Below, piece by piece: positions 1 through 8,900 of a stretch of DNA of 64,000 nucleotides. The stretch is from Gemmatimonadota bacterium (GTDB taxonomy: Bacteria; Latescibacterota; UBA2968; UBA8231): positions 224,877-288,876 of the forward strand of contig JABJJN010000054.1 of NCBI GenBank assembly GCA_018660835.1. The letters run 5' to 3'. Positions within the stretch are counted from its first letter, which is position 1; the number at the start of each line of letters is the position of its first letter. A model generated the notes under the pieces. That model had not been told where the DNA came from. It was given only the letters and a program-made list of their open reading frames with translations, and made no database searches. The position numbers and the translations under genes are program-made.

Positions 1-554
1 CCGAATATCCGCCTGGTTTCTCCTTCTTGATCAGCGGGCAGCGCGAAGAGATGGAACGTTCTCTCGACAGCCTCGTGTTCGCACTGCTGTTGGCGATCTT
101 CCTGGTCTACATCGTCATGGCCAGTCAGTTCGAGTCCCTCATTCACCCTTTTGTCATCATGTTCACCGTGCCACTGGCGGCGATCGGGGCAATTGCGGTG
201 TTGTATCTGAAGGGCGTCGCCCTGTCGATTGTCGTTTTCATTGGTTTCATCATGCTTGCGGGCATCGTCGTCAACAACGCCATCGTTCTGGTGGACTACA
301 TCAACACCCTGCGTCGTGGTGGCATGGACCGAACCGAAGCCATCGTGCGCGCCGGTTCTGTCCGCCTGCGGCCGATACTGATGACGACGTTGACCACCGT
401 TCTCGGCCTGCTGCCAATGGCCTTGGGCCTGGGAGACGGTGCCGAGATTCGTACCCCCATGGCCCTGACGGTGATCGCCGGTTTGCTCAGTTCGACCTTC
501 CTCACTCTCGTTGTCATACCGACGGTGTATTCCCTCGTCGATCGAGGTCGTTGA
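1..554 (+). CDS. RND efflux pump inner-membrane subunit, C-terminal part (5' end outside window)
   Basis: The frame is open from the first bases of the window, so only the last ~184 residues of a resistance-nodulation-division transporter are present. The visible part has the last transmembrane segments, with the motifs ASQFESL, GIVVNNAIVLVDYIN and RLRPILMTTLTTVLGLLPMA. These are the signatures of the second half of HAE/AcrB-type proton-driven exporters, which span the inner membrane and pump substrates through a periplasmic adaptor and an outer-membrane channel. The TGA at 552-554 is followed almost at once by the ATG of a second complete RND gene, so the two are co-transcribed, as in MdtB/MdtC-type heteromeric pumps. 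Substrate cannot be told from sequence. Confidence 0.93.
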   Translation, partial: EYPPGFSFLISGQREEMERSLDSLVFALLLAIFLVYIVMASQFESLIHPFVIMFTVPLAAIGAIAVLYLKGVALSIVVFIGFIMLAGIVVNNAIVLVDYINTLRRGGMDRTEAIVRAGSVRLRPILMTTLTTVLGLLPMALGLGDGAEIRTPMALTVIAGLLSSTFLTLVVIPTVYSLVDRGR

Positions 555-555
555 T

Positions 556-3500
556 ATGGATCAATCCAAGGAATCCAACAAGGAGAGCGAGCGCCGCGTG
601 GCGGGTAGCTTTTTGCCTCGTCTGAGCGTCGATCGCCCTGTTTCCGTCATCATGGTCCTGGTGGCAATGCTTGCCGTCGGTGCCATTGCCTATACGAGAA
701 TCCCCCTGGGGCTCATCCCGGAAGGCCTGGAAGGTGATCGACTCCACATACGAGTCAACTACCCAAATGCCAGTCCCGAAGAGGTGGAGCAGAAGGTCAT
801 GCGTCCCATCGAGGAGGCAGTGGCCACGGTGCCCCGTGTCGAACGGATCTCGGTCAGTGCGAGTCGGGGTGGTTGCTGGACGTCGGTGACCTTCCTCCCT
901 GGTACTGATATGGGTGAGGCCTATGCCAACCTGCGAGATCGCATGGATCGGGCGATGCCCGAGCTACCCGATGAAATCGATCGAATCCAGGTTCGCAAGT
1001 GGGACCAGGACGATTGGCCCATCCTCTATATGGGTGCCTATCTGAGTGGCGACTATGCGGATCCCTATCAGGTTCTGGATGTGCATGTGCGGCCGGAGCT
1101 ACAGCGGATCGAAGGCGTAGGAACCGTCGAGGTCTGGGGCGAGACAGGTAAGCAGGTTCGCATCGAACTCGATCAGGAACGACTCAAGAGTCACGGGATA
1201 GAGGCCTTCGCCATTGGCGGTAGACTGTCACAGCAGAATTTCACGCTGCCCGGTGGCTACGTGATGGAGGGGGGACGCAAGATTTACGTCCGCTCCATGG
1301 GGCGCTTTGAGTCGCTGGAAGAAATCCGCGACCTGATCATTGATGCCGAGCACGGCCTGCGACTGGGTGATATTGCCGAAGTCTCGCTGAAATCGCCTAA
1401 GAAGGATTGGTTCAATCGCATCGATCGACGCGAGACGTTTGGCATCGAAGTCAAGCGGGCGGCGAGTGGCAATATCGTCGGTATTTCCCGCGCAGTTCGT
1501 GCTAAACTTGATGAATTGCGCACCAGACCCCATCTCGAAGGGCTCGATTTCGAGATTCTCTGGGACCAGGGGGAACATGTCACCGAGTCGGTGGACAACA
1601 CCCAACAGACTGGCCTCTGGGGTGGAATGTTCGCGGCAATGATCCTGTTCTTCTTCCTGCGGGCGGTGCGGATGACGGCGATCATCACCCTCGCGATCCC
1701 TCTGTCGATCCTGATCACGATCACGACGATCTACTTCCTGGGGTGGACTCTCAATTTGATCACCATGATGGGGCTCATGCTGAGCCTCGGTCTCGTGGTG
1801 GACAATGCGATCGTGATTGTCGAGAACATCTATCGCAAGCGGGAAGGCGGGGCCTCACCCAGGCAGGCTTCGATCGAGGGGGCAGGTGAAGTCGGCCTTG
1901 CCGTCACGATGGCGACACTGACGACGGTGGTCGTATTCCTGCCGCTGATGCTGATGAGCGACGAGGCAGAATTCTCTTTCTACATGCTGCGTATTGGCAT
2001 GCCCGTGATCGTGGGACTGTTGGCATCGTTGTTTATCGCTCTGGCAATCATTCCCCTTGCGGCGATGCATCTGGGGTCGCCGAAGCAAGGCAAGGAACCG
2101 TGGGCTATCCGCAAGAGTCGCTCCGCCTACGAGCGCATTCTGCGCTGGGTGCTGAATCATCGTCTCGACACGACGATCTTCGTCATCATCGCCATGGCGA
2201 GTATCCAGATTCCCATGGAGGGCATGTCGAAGACCGATGAGGGCGGAGGTAATCGCAAAGACATCTGGCTTGCCTTCGAGATGCCTGCGGGGCAAACGCT
2301 GGAAGCGGCGGACAAATTCATCGGCGCCGTAGAGGATACCTTGTCGAACCACAGGGACGAATACAATATTCGTGTTCTGGAGACCTACTCGCGTAACTCC
2401 TGGGGCCGTATCCATGTGATCTTTAACGAAGAGGAGGTCACTGCCTGGTACGCCGTCGCCTGGGATGGTATCGCGAAGAAGGCGGGATGGAGAGAGTCCG
2501 AACATCTGGAGTATCAACAGATCGTCGATGATATCAAGGAGCGTCTGCCCATGCCACCCGGCGTGCGTATGCGTGTCAATTGGCGAAGTGGTGGCAATGA
2601 TGCAGCGGTCACCCTCAATCTGTATGGCGAAGACACAGGAACACTCGTGGGCCTATCGGAGGAAGTTGAACGACGGATCAGCACGATCCCCAACTTGCTG
2701 TCCGTGCAGACCGACGTTGACCGAGGTGGCACGGAACTGCAGGTAAAACTGAATCGTGAGCAGGTTCGTCGTTACGGCGTTGACCCGCGGGCGATTTCTG
2801 GAAACATCGGATACGCCTTGCGAGGCCGCGAGTTGACGCGATTCCGTTCTGACGATGGCCGCGAGATCAGCGTCTTCTTCCAACTTGAGGAGGTTGATCG
2901 CCAGAGTGTCTCACAACTGCGCAATCTGACATTCAAGACCGCCGCCGGGAAGGATGTGCCACTAGAGTCGCTGGCGAATCTTCATGTGGAACGAACGATC
3001 GGTGGGATTCGTCGAGAGAATCGACAGACCGTGCTGTCTGTGACAGCCACCGCAAGCGAGTCAGATGCGGAGAATCTGTTTGGCCTGATTGACCAGGCGA
3101 TGGCAGGATTCGAAATGCCGCGAGGGTACCGTTGGGACAAGGGGACGCGGTTCGAGAGGATCCGTGAGTCTGATGAAGCACAGCAGTTTGGTCTGATCCT
3201 GTCCGTCACCTTCGTATTCCTGCTGATGGGTGTGCTCTTCGAGTCTTTTGTATTGCCCTTGTCGGTCATCGTTTCCATTCCATTTTCCTTCCTGGGCGTC
3301 TACTGGACACTCTATCTGACGGGTACGCCTTTCGACATGTTATCGGGGATCGGCACCGTTATCCTCGTAGGGGTCGTCGTCAACAACGCGATCGTTCTGA
3401 TCGATATGACGAATCGATTGCGCGCGGAGGGACACGATCGTTTCAGTGCCCTCATGGAAGCGGGGCGCCACAGATTCCGGCCCATCCTGATGACGACCTT

Positions 3501-3750
3501 CACGACGATCTGTGGGCTCATTCCCATGGCGACGGGCAATGCGCGTATGATCGGGATGCCCTATGCGCCTCTTGGGCGTACCATGATGGGTGGACTGCTC
3601 GCGTCGACCGTGCTGACGCTGGTCATCGTGCCACTGTTCTATACCTACTTCGATGATCTGCGCACGTTGGTGCAGCGTGTGATGGGGGCCGCCGTGCAGC
3701 AACCTCACCCGGTCTCCGGTGGAGCGGATGATCCTGGCGAGATCGACTGA
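556..3750 (+). CDS. RND efflux pump inner-membrane subunit (complete, 1064 aa)
   Basis: Full-length RND transporter of the AcrB/MdtB/MdtC type, expected to work as a trimer in the inner membrane. The open frame extends back to a TTG at 511 inside the upstream gene, but ATG 556 has a GAGG ribosome-binding site at 544-547 and starts a normal N-terminus (MDQSKESNKE... then LSVDRPVSVIM, the first membrane helix). Both halves carry the usual porter domains and six-helix bundles: GLVVDNAIVIVENIYR in the first half and GVVVNNAIVLIDMTNRL with RFRPILMTTFTTICGLIPMA in the second. The proton-relay position that is Asp-Asp in AcrB is Asp-Asn here, a common variant. It follows another RND gene by one base, suggesting a heteromeric pump. 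A 10-bp hairpin follows the stop. Confidence 0.94.
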   Translation: MDQSKESNKESERRVAGSFLPRLSVDRPVSVIMVLVAMLAVGAIAYTRIPLGLIPEGLEGDRLHIRVNYPNASPEEVEQKVMRPIEEAVATVPRVERISVSASRGGCWTSVTFLPGTDMGEAYANLRDRMDRAMPELPDEIDRIQVRKWDQDDWPILYMGAYLSGDYADPYQVLDVHVRPELQRIEGVGTVEVWGETGKQVRIELDQERLKSHGIEAFAIGGRLSQQNFTLPGGYVMEGGRKIYVRSMGRFESLEEIRDLIIDAEHGLRLGDIAEVSLKSPKKDWFNRIDRRETFGIEVKRAASGNIVGISRAVRAKLDELRTRPHLEGLDFEILWDQGEHVTESVDNTQQTGLWGGMFAAMILFFFLRAVRMTAIITLAIPLSILITITTIYFLGWTLNLITMMGLMLSLGLVVDNAIVIVENIYRKREGGASPRQASIEGAGEVGLAVTMATLTTVVVFLPLMLMSDEAEFSFYMLRIGMPVIVGLLASLFIALAIIPLAAMHLGSPKQGKEPWAIRKSRSAYERILRWVLNHRLDTTIFVIIAMASIQIPMEGMSKTDEGGGNRKDIWLAFEMPAGQTLEAADKFIGAVEDTLSNHRDEYNIRVLETYSRNSWGRIHVIFNEEEVTAWYAVAWDGIAKKAGWRESEHLEYQQIVDDIKERLPMPPGVRMRVNWRSGGNDAAVTLNLYGEDTGTLVGLSEEVERRISTIPNLLSVQTDVDRGGTELQVKLNREQVRRYGVDPRAISGNIGYALRGRELTRFRSDDGREISVFFQLEEVDRQSVSQLRNLTFKTAAGKDVPLESLANLHVERTIGGIRRENRQTVLSVTATASESDAENLFGLIDQAMAGFEMPRGYRWDKGTRFERIRESDEAQQFGLILSVTFVFLLMGVLFESFVLPLSVIVSIPFSFLGVYWTLYLTGTPFDMLSGIGTVILVGVVVNNAIVLIDMTNRLRAEGHDRFSALMEAGRHRFRPILMTTFTTICGLIPMATGNARMIGMPYAPLGRTMMGGLLASTVLTLVIVPLFYTYFDDLRTLVQRVMGAAVQQPHPVSGGADDPGEID

Positions 3751-3753
3751 AAG

Positions 3754-3789
3754 GGCCTGTCCGGTTCCCGGGCCGAGCTCGGACAGGCC
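3754..3789. terminator. Inverted repeat between convergent genes, possible bidirectional terminator
   Basis: GGCCTGTCCG at 3754-3763 pairs perfectly with CGGACAGGCC at 3780-3789, leaving a 16-base loop. It starts three bases after the RND stop codon and ends ten bases before the end of the convergent lipoprotein gene. There is no T-run after the stem on the + strand and only a short CTTT on the - strand, so intrinsic termination is plausible but not strong. Confidence 0.5.
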
Positions 3790-3798
3790 AATCCAAGG

Positions 3799-4215
3799 TC
3801 ACTCGGTGAATTCGATCACATCTGCTCTGATGGCGAGTTTCATGTCTGAATAGAGAAGGAAATTGTGACTGTCCGCGTCGTAGCGCACGTTCGTCAAGGC
3901 CAGACGACGCCCTTCGATAGGGCCTTCTTTCTCTTCAAAGTCTTTCCATAGATTCTCCATCGCTTCCTTGTACATCTGACCCGTGCCACCGATACGGGCC
4001 AAGGCGACTGAGCCCGTCTGCGGTCCGTTGGAATACGTGACGCCCAATAAATACGACGCCTTCGCCGAACCAGAGACGCCCACGGCGACGATCTCATAGT
4101 TTGGCGCAGACAACTCCACACTTGTCATGTTGCCGGCGGTGAACATACCCGTCTGGGCGCAGCCACCAAGGGCCGCAACCACAATGCATGCAGCGACGAT
4201 TGCCTTCTTGTTCAT
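3799..4215 (-). CDS. Small lipoprotein, DUF6567-like
   Basis: 138 residues beginning MNKKAIVAACIVVAALGGC, a lipoprotein signal with lipobox A-L-G-G-C, so the mature protein is probably lipid-anchored in the cell envelope. The rest (GVSGSAKASYLLGVTYSNG, YKEAMENLWKDFEE, RRLALTNVRYD) resembles the DUF6567 family from memory. That family consists of short envelope lipoproteins with no established function. The gene stands alone on its strand, converging on the RND operon and diverging from the sialidase-like gene. Confidence 0.78.
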   Translation of the reverse strand: MNKKAIVAACIVVAALGGCAQTGMFTAGNMTSVELSAPNYEIVAVGVSGSAKASYLLGVTYSNGPQTGSVALARIGGTGQMYKEAMENLWKDFEEKEGPIEGRRLALTNVRYDADSHNFLLYSDMKLAIRADVIEFTE

Positions 4216-4439
4216 CGATTCTCCTCACGTGTCCGTCGATGCGGCACGCTCAAGGCCTGCTCGCTCCAGCGGGCGATCAGCTTTCTCAAGAGCAGGCGAA
4301 AAGGTTTCGTACGCTTGGAAGCGCCAATCACCCAACAGGTTCCGGGGACCCCATTTGTCTGCCAGCAGCCCCTGGACACCCGCTGGCGCAGGGACCACGT
4401 TTTCTCACCTGAATCGACCCAAGAAACTAGAGTCGCACT

Positions 4440-5714
4440 ATGAGTGACGATCTTCGCAAGATCATCGTCTCACCTCAGATCAATTGCCCGACGCCATTTC
4501 AGGGCTTCGGTGGATTCTGTGGATGGCCACGGATCTGCCGGCTGCAGAATGGCGATCTCTATGTCGTCTTCGGCGCTGGTTACTGGCATGCCTCCTTCGT
4601 CAATCCGCGGCCCGATCTGCCGCAGGCGTATGCCAACTACATGGAGGATCACATGGAGGGGGGCGCCACATGGAACGCGCCGACGGGTGGACATATGATG
4701 TGGACACGTAGCAGCGACGACGGCGCCACGTGGACAACGCCGCGAGATCTGCCACAGATCCCTCACGCGTACGCCCCGGGGCTTATCATGCAGCACAGCG
4801 ATGGAACCATGTATGCCGCTGCGCTGATTCAGAGTGGCCACTTCTGGGCGTCGAACCTACCCAGCAATCCCGTGGACTTCCTTCGCTGTATGGATGCCAA
4901 TTTCCCCGAACAGATGGCGATTCTGCGCTCCGATGATCTGGGTGAGAGCTGGCAGGAGGTAGGCCGCACATCCGGTCCCTTTCTGTCGCGCCTTGAGCAT
5001 CCCTGCTCGATCACCGAAGGGACGGACGGATCACTGCTGATGCTTATCGATGGGCACGCTGCGCCCGCCGCCGACTCGCAATGGATCAATGCGCTTCTGC
5101 ATTCGACCGATCGAGGGGAAACCTGGCAGACGCGCTCGATCTTCGGAGACGAAGAACGCGACGTGGAGGAAGGGCACCTGGTGAGACTAGCCGATGGTCG
5201 CTTGGGGACGGCGTCGCGACCGTGGGGGCTATGGATGACGAGTGACGACGAGGGATATACGTGGTCGACGCCACGTCCTCTGCTGCAGTTTGAGATCCCT
5301 GAAGGAAAGACGCATCCGAATGCCTTCAAGAAGGGGGATGCTGTTGTCCTGTCGGATGGCACGATCGTGTTGCTCACCTGCGGCCAGCCCGGAGGCAATG
5401 GCCAGGTTCTCTACAGCCGCGACAATGGGGATACGTGGGTGAGGGCTTGCAAGGATCGTGGTTTCCAGGTGGACCGCTTCGCCTATTATCCTTCCGCCTG
5501 CGTGCTGGCCGATGACAGCATCTTCATGGTCGGAGATCATCAAGGATTTCTAAATGATTACGGTCCCTTCGGCGCCGAGGTGGTGGCAACGAGATTTCGA
5601 ATCCTCGACGCAGCCGACGGCGAGGGAATCGAGCGGCTGCCGATTGACGGGGATCTGCATCCCGCATGGGGGACCCGCCTTCACACAGGCGACGATACGG
5701 ACGAGACATTGTGA
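4440..5714 (+). CDS. Sialidase-like Asp-box (BNR) beta-propeller protein
   Basis: 424 residues with at least five Asp-box motifs spaced along the chain: SSDDGATW, RSDDLGESW, STDRGETW, SDDEGYTW and SRDNGDTW. This is the hallmark of the six-bladed sialidase/neuraminidase fold (BNR_2 type). An early F-x-G-x-P-R-like stretch (CGWPRICRLQNGDLYVVF) also fits. No secretion signal is visible, so it is probably cytoplasmic or a non-sialidase member of the superfamily; many such proteins in environmental bacteria have unknown substrates. Its stop overlaps the GTG of the next gene by four bases (GTGA at 5711-5714), indicating translational coupling with the phosphodiesterase and the DUF6772-like gene. 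The exact reaction is not known. Confidence 0.85.
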   Translation: MSDDLRKIIVSPQINCPTPFQGFGGFCGWPRICRLQNGDLYVVFGAGYWHASFVNPRPDLPQAYANYMEDHMEGGATWNAPTGGHMMWTRSSDDGATWTTPRDLPQIPHAYAPGLIMQHSDGTMYAAALIQSGHFWASNLPSNPVDFLRCMDANFPEQMAILRSDDLGESWQEVGRTSGPFLSRLEHPCSITEGTDGSLLMLIDGHAAPAADSQWINALLHSTDRGETWQTRSIFGDEERDVEEGHLVRLADGRLGTASRPWGLWMTSDDEGYTWSTPRPLLQFEIPEGKTHPNAFKKGDAVVLSDGTIVLLTCGQPGGNGQVLYSRDNGDTWVRACKDRGFQVDRFAYYPSACVLADDSIFMVGDHQGFLNDYGPFGAEVVATRFRILDAADGEGIERLPIDGDLHPAWGTRLHTGDDTDETL

Positions 5715-6466
5715 GACCAGAGGCTCAAACCGTGGCGATTACAGCACATCGTGGTGCCAGCACACATCACCCCGAGAATACCCGCAGTGCCTTCGACGCT
5801 GCGATCAAGCTGGGTGTCGAGTCTATTGAGTTCGATGTGCGCCGCACGAAGGATGGGGGCCTCGTCATCATCCATGACGATCGCGTCGACCGAATATCGA
5901 ATGGTACAGGCCGGGTCAGCGATCTGACGACGGCGCAGATCCTGGCGTTGGACGCCGGTGCCTGGTTTGGTCAGGCTTTCGAAGGTGAGCGATTCCTCAC
6001 TTTGGCGCAGACTCTTGACCTGATGCCGACGTCGACTCGACTGAATGTGCATCTGAAGGCGACGGATGATGCAGATCGGTCGAAGCTGGTCGCCACCGTC
6101 GTTGAGCAACTGTTGCATCGCGAGTTGCTCGGGCGCGCATTTATCACCGGTAGTGAACCGATTCTGCTGGAGGCTCGCCGAGTGGTTCCACAGATCGAGA
6201 TCTGTAGCAATTTGCCCCCGTCACGCTGCGCCGAGATCGGTTGTCGAATTCTGCAGCCGTCCAATAGCATCACGACAGCCGAGTTGGTTGCCGAGGCACA
6301 CAGCTTAGGCATCGAGGTGCACCCCTTCTACGCTGACGATCGAGATGAAATGCGGCGATTGATCGCGTGTGGTGTTGATGGGATCCTCACCAATGACCCA
6401 GAGACACTGCAGAGTATCTGTTCATCCTTTCCGCCCTCAGATCATTCCCAGGAGCCGCTCAAGTGA
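5711..6466 (+). CDS. Glycerophosphodiester phosphodiesterase family protein
   Basis: GDPD-family TIM-barrel hydrolase, which splits glycerophosphodiesters or related phosphodiesters. The key motif is AHRGAS (His13-Arg14-Gly15), followed by PENTRSAF, IEFDVRRTKDG (the Glu-x-Asp metal pair) and IIHDD (second catalytic His). GVDGILTNDPE near the C-terminus is also typical. The start is taken at GTG 5711, overlapping the previous stop as GTGA; an in-frame GTG at 5732 is an alternative. About 251 residues, a normal length for the soluble family, without a signal peptide. The same type of GTGA overlap (6463-6466) couples it to the next gene. Confidence 0.9.
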   Translation: MRPEAQTVAITAHRGASTHHPENTRSAFDAAIKLGVESIEFDVRRTKDGGLVIIHDDRVDRISNGTGRVSDLTTAQILALDAGAWFGQAFEGERFLTLAQTLDLMPTSTRLNVHLKATDDADRSKLVATVVEQLLHRELLGRAFITGSEPILLEARRVVPQIEICSNLPPSRCAEIGCRILQPSNSITTAELVAEAHSLGIEVHPFYADDRDEMRRLIACGVDGILTNDPETLQSICSSFPPSDHSQEPLK

Positions 6467-7326
6467 CGACGACGATTCATCCGGATCCCCGCCTGAGCCG
6501 TTTTGCTCCTCTGAGCCGAATCCTTTGCTATGACGATTTCGACGAAGGGCAGAATGGCTGGGTGCCGCTGATTGGCAACTACGAACACAGTCTCGATTCG
6601 ATTCTGCCTGAGTATCAAGATCTGCGCCCACCCATGCTCAGCAACCTGACGATGTGGGATACGGGTACGCACGGGTCGATGGAAGGCACGTACGCCCTCA
6701 AGCTGGCGACACGCCCCACGCCTGGAAGTCTGGCTGTCGGCATCAAGCGACACACCTTTCGGGAACTGGGCCAGATCCAACTTGAGTGTTACTTCACCTT
6801 CAAACCCGAAGCATCGACCTTACAGCTGGGGGAAATGGATGTGCGGGCGGCAGGCGTGTTGTTCGACATCCAGGATGGGGGAGGCGACGATGCCAAGCGC
6901 TGGATGCCGCATCTGCGCTATCTGAATGCGCTGGACTCAGAGCGAGTTGCTCGCTGGCAAACAAAACCGCAGACCAGAGCCTTCGAAGCGATCGGTGATA
7001 CGGGCAAGACCGTTTCTCACTATCACCTCGGGCCAGAGGGGTGGGTGGACGTCCCGGCAGACCCACAACGATTGTGCTACAATGAAATCGCGACCAAGAT
7101 GAATTGGCACTATCTGCGCGTTGGCCTCGACCTGAAAAAGCGTGCTTTCACCGGGTTTCAGTGTAACGATCAGATCTACGGTCACGAGCAACTCACCTGT
7201 ATTGAAATGCCAGCGATGGCGAATCTTTGGTGCATGCTGAACGTCGCTTTCTGGTGTGAGGCGGACTCGGACAAACGCGCCTTTCTCTATCTCGACTCTG
7301 TGTTGCTCTCAGCAGATACGTCGTAG
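6463..7326 (+). CDS. DUF6772-like protein of unknown function
   Basis: 287 residues from a GTG that overlaps the previous stop by four bases. The N-terminus (LSRFAPLSRILCYDDFDEGQNGW) and the GTHGSMEGTYALKLATRP segment match what I remember of the DUF6772 family, which is predicted to be a beta-sandwich resembling carbohydrate-binding or lectin folds. YFTFKPEA, LCYNEIATKMNWHYLRVG and FLYLDSVL are further conserved-looking blocks. No signal peptide or membrane segment. It closes a coupled three-gene unit with the sialidase-like protein and phosphodiesterase, suggesting a role in catabolism of a glycan or glycoconjugate (inference). The last 40 bases overlap the end of the convergent glycosyltransferase gene. 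Confidence 0.75.
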   Translation: MTTTIHPDPRLSRFAPLSRILCYDDFDEGQNGWVPLIGNYEHSLDSILPEYQDLRPPMLSNLTMWDTGTHGSMEGTYALKLATRPTPGSLAVGIKRHTFRELGQIQLECYFTFKPEASTLQLGEMDVRAAGVLFDIQDGGGDDAKRWMPHLRYLNALDSERVARWQTKPQTRAFEAIGDTGKTVSHYHLGPEGWVDVPADPQRLCYNEIATKMNWHYLRVGLDLKKRAFTGFQCNDQIYGHEQLTCIEMPAMANLWCMLNVAFWCEADSDKRAFLYLDSVLLSADTS

Positions 7327-8873
7327 GAGGCGGGTAGCAGGTAGATCTCGTAATCGACGGGTTCGCAGCCAACGTCATGACGTGTGGTCCGATCGAGCCA
7401 GGTTGGCTGCCGCTGACTCACTGACAGGGGCAACGGGTTGCCATGGCGTGTGACGTAGATCGTCGACTCCTGCGCGTCGACGTCCGCAATGTGCGCAAAG
7501 CGCTGATCATCGATGATGGTCACAGCCGGTCTGTCGGGCATGTAGCGTCCCAAACCGTATCCCAGTCCATATTCGGCACTCGTCAGGCGCACGCCGGTCA
7601 GATCTGCCCGTATCAAACGGGCCGACACGTCGCGGCCGAATTCGGACCAGCCGTGGTATTCACATACCCTCTCGGTCCAGGAAAAGGTCGGCTCTTTGGG
7701 AAGATCTGTCGGCGACACGATGGCCGGATAGGTTGCGTCCACCATCGTTCCAGAGACGGACACCAGCCACCGTGCTGTGGCCGGAAGGCGCAATGTCACA
7801 GCTGGAACGGCTGTCTGTCCGGCACCCAATATCAACAGAGCCACCCACCAGATCCGGTGAAATTTTCGTCGATGCAGGTTGTGGAAAGCCAGGGGCCAGA
7901 GGCCAAGAAGACCCGGAAGCACCCAATTGCCTTTCACTTGTCCATTGACGATTGCAAAGAAGGCGAAGGTTGCCAGCAGGCTGGCAGCTGGCACAAGCAT
8001 CAGATCAACGCCATCGCGAGTTCGTTGTCGCCAGGCCCTGCCAATCCCACCATACAGCAGCCACAGCAATGGGGCCGACACGTAGAGAAGCGGTGCCAGG
8101 ACAAACAGGCAAACACGCCAGATCACGGGTCGCTCAGCGGCCACCTGTGACAGCGAACCCAGTGTGAAAGGCAGATGAAAATCGAGTTCCCACAGAGCCC
8201 ACATCAAAGGAGTCGACACGACAGCGCAGGGCACTGCGGCGAGAAGCAGAGCGCGAAGACCGTGACGCCCACGCAGAGCAAGGGCCAGCATCAATCCGGC
8301 TGCCAGAATACAGCCCGTGTATTTGCACAGACAGGTCAGTCCAGCCAGCACGCCCGTGAGAGCCCAGTCAGCGTCAGATTTTGTCCGTTCAGCCCGATGA
8401 GCACTGGCCAAGGTTGCCAGCCAGATCGGCACCAACACGCCATCTGGATGCAGAAAAGACCCCGTGTGCCACGCCCAGTGGGAGGTCGCGAAACTCAACA
8501 CGGCGACGAGGCGATCCTGTGCGGTGAGCCCTGCACGCTCGCAGGCGAGGTTGAGGAGCCACGCTGAGGCTACGCTGCCCAGGAGGAAGGGCAGTCGCAG
8601 CAACAGATCACTATCGGACAGCACAACGTCGAAGACCCGGATGAGTGCGAACAAAACAAACGCATAGCTCGCATCCAGGTGATGCCGTGCCCAATACCAG
8701 TAGGCGACCTCATCCTTGCCGAGTTCGACGCCGACGACCAGGAGACCCTTCAGCACGACTAGAACCAGTGCCCATCGCGCCAGCCGTGAAGGATCGGCCC
8801 AGTGGCGGCCACTGACCTCCTCTGGCCGATTGACCCTCTCTGAGGGGGCCGTTATATTCTTAAACCCTAGCAA
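7287..8873 (-). CDS. Membrane glycosyltransferase, GT39/PMT_2-like
   Basis: Integral membrane protein of about 528 residues with roughly ten hydrophobic segments and a periplasmic C-terminal portion. The segment GKDEVAYWYWARHHLDASY matches the first extracytoplasmic loop of the dolichyl-phosphate-mannose/ArnT-like GT-C glycosyltransferases, where the acidic residue is catalytic. HTGSFLHPDG and LCKYTG are also typical of PMT_2. The likely role is transfer of a sugar from a polyprenyl-phosphate donor to an envelope lipid or protein. The start is uncertain: the longest frame begins at a TTG (8871-8873) with no good ribosome-binding site, and codons 5-15 coincide with the clpP promoter. The 3' end overlaps the convergent DUF6772-like gene by 40 bases. 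Confidence 0.82.
   Translation of the reverse strand: MLGFKNITAPSERVNRPEEVSGRHWADPSRLARWALVLVVLKGLLVVGVELGKDEVAYWYWARHHLDASYAFVLFALIRVFDVVLSDSDLLLRLPFLLGSVASAWLLNLACERAGLTAQDRLVAVLSFATSHWAWHTGSFLHPDGVLVPIWLATLASAHRAERTKSDADWALTGVLAGLTCLCKYTGCILAAGLMLALALRGRHGLRALLLAAVPCAVVSTPLMWALWELDFHLPFTLGSLSQVAAERPVIWRVCLFVLAPLLYVSAPLLWLLYGGIGRAWRQRTRDGVDLMLVPAASLLATFAFFAIVNGQVKGNWVLPGLLGLWPLAFHNLHRRKFHRIWWVALLILGAGQTAVPAVTLRLPATARWLVSVSGTMVDATYPAIVSPTDLPKEPTFSWTERVCEYHGWSEFGRDVSARLIRADLTGVRLTSAEYGLGYGLGRYMPDRPAVTIIDDQRFAHIADVDAQESTIYVTRHGNPLPLSVSQRQPTWLDRTTRHDVGCEPVDYEIYLLPASYDVSAESNTESR
8830..8858 (+). promoter_or_regulatory. Sigma-70-type promoter for clpP
   Basis: TTGACC at 8830-8835 and TATATT at 8853-8858 are separated by exactly 17 bases, close to the housekeeping consensus. 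Transcription would start near 8865, giving a leader of about 36 bases with GAGAGG (8884-8889) before the ATG at 8901. The promoter lies inside the proposed 5' end of the divergent glycosyltransferase frame. Confidence 0.7.
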
Positions 8874-8900
8874 AAAGAGCTACGAGAGGAACACGAAGAG

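Noticed and set aside
1855..2517. 220-codon frame on the - strand inside the RND gene
   Set aside because: It is a shadow of a well-conserved transporter; no domain, no ribosome-binding site.
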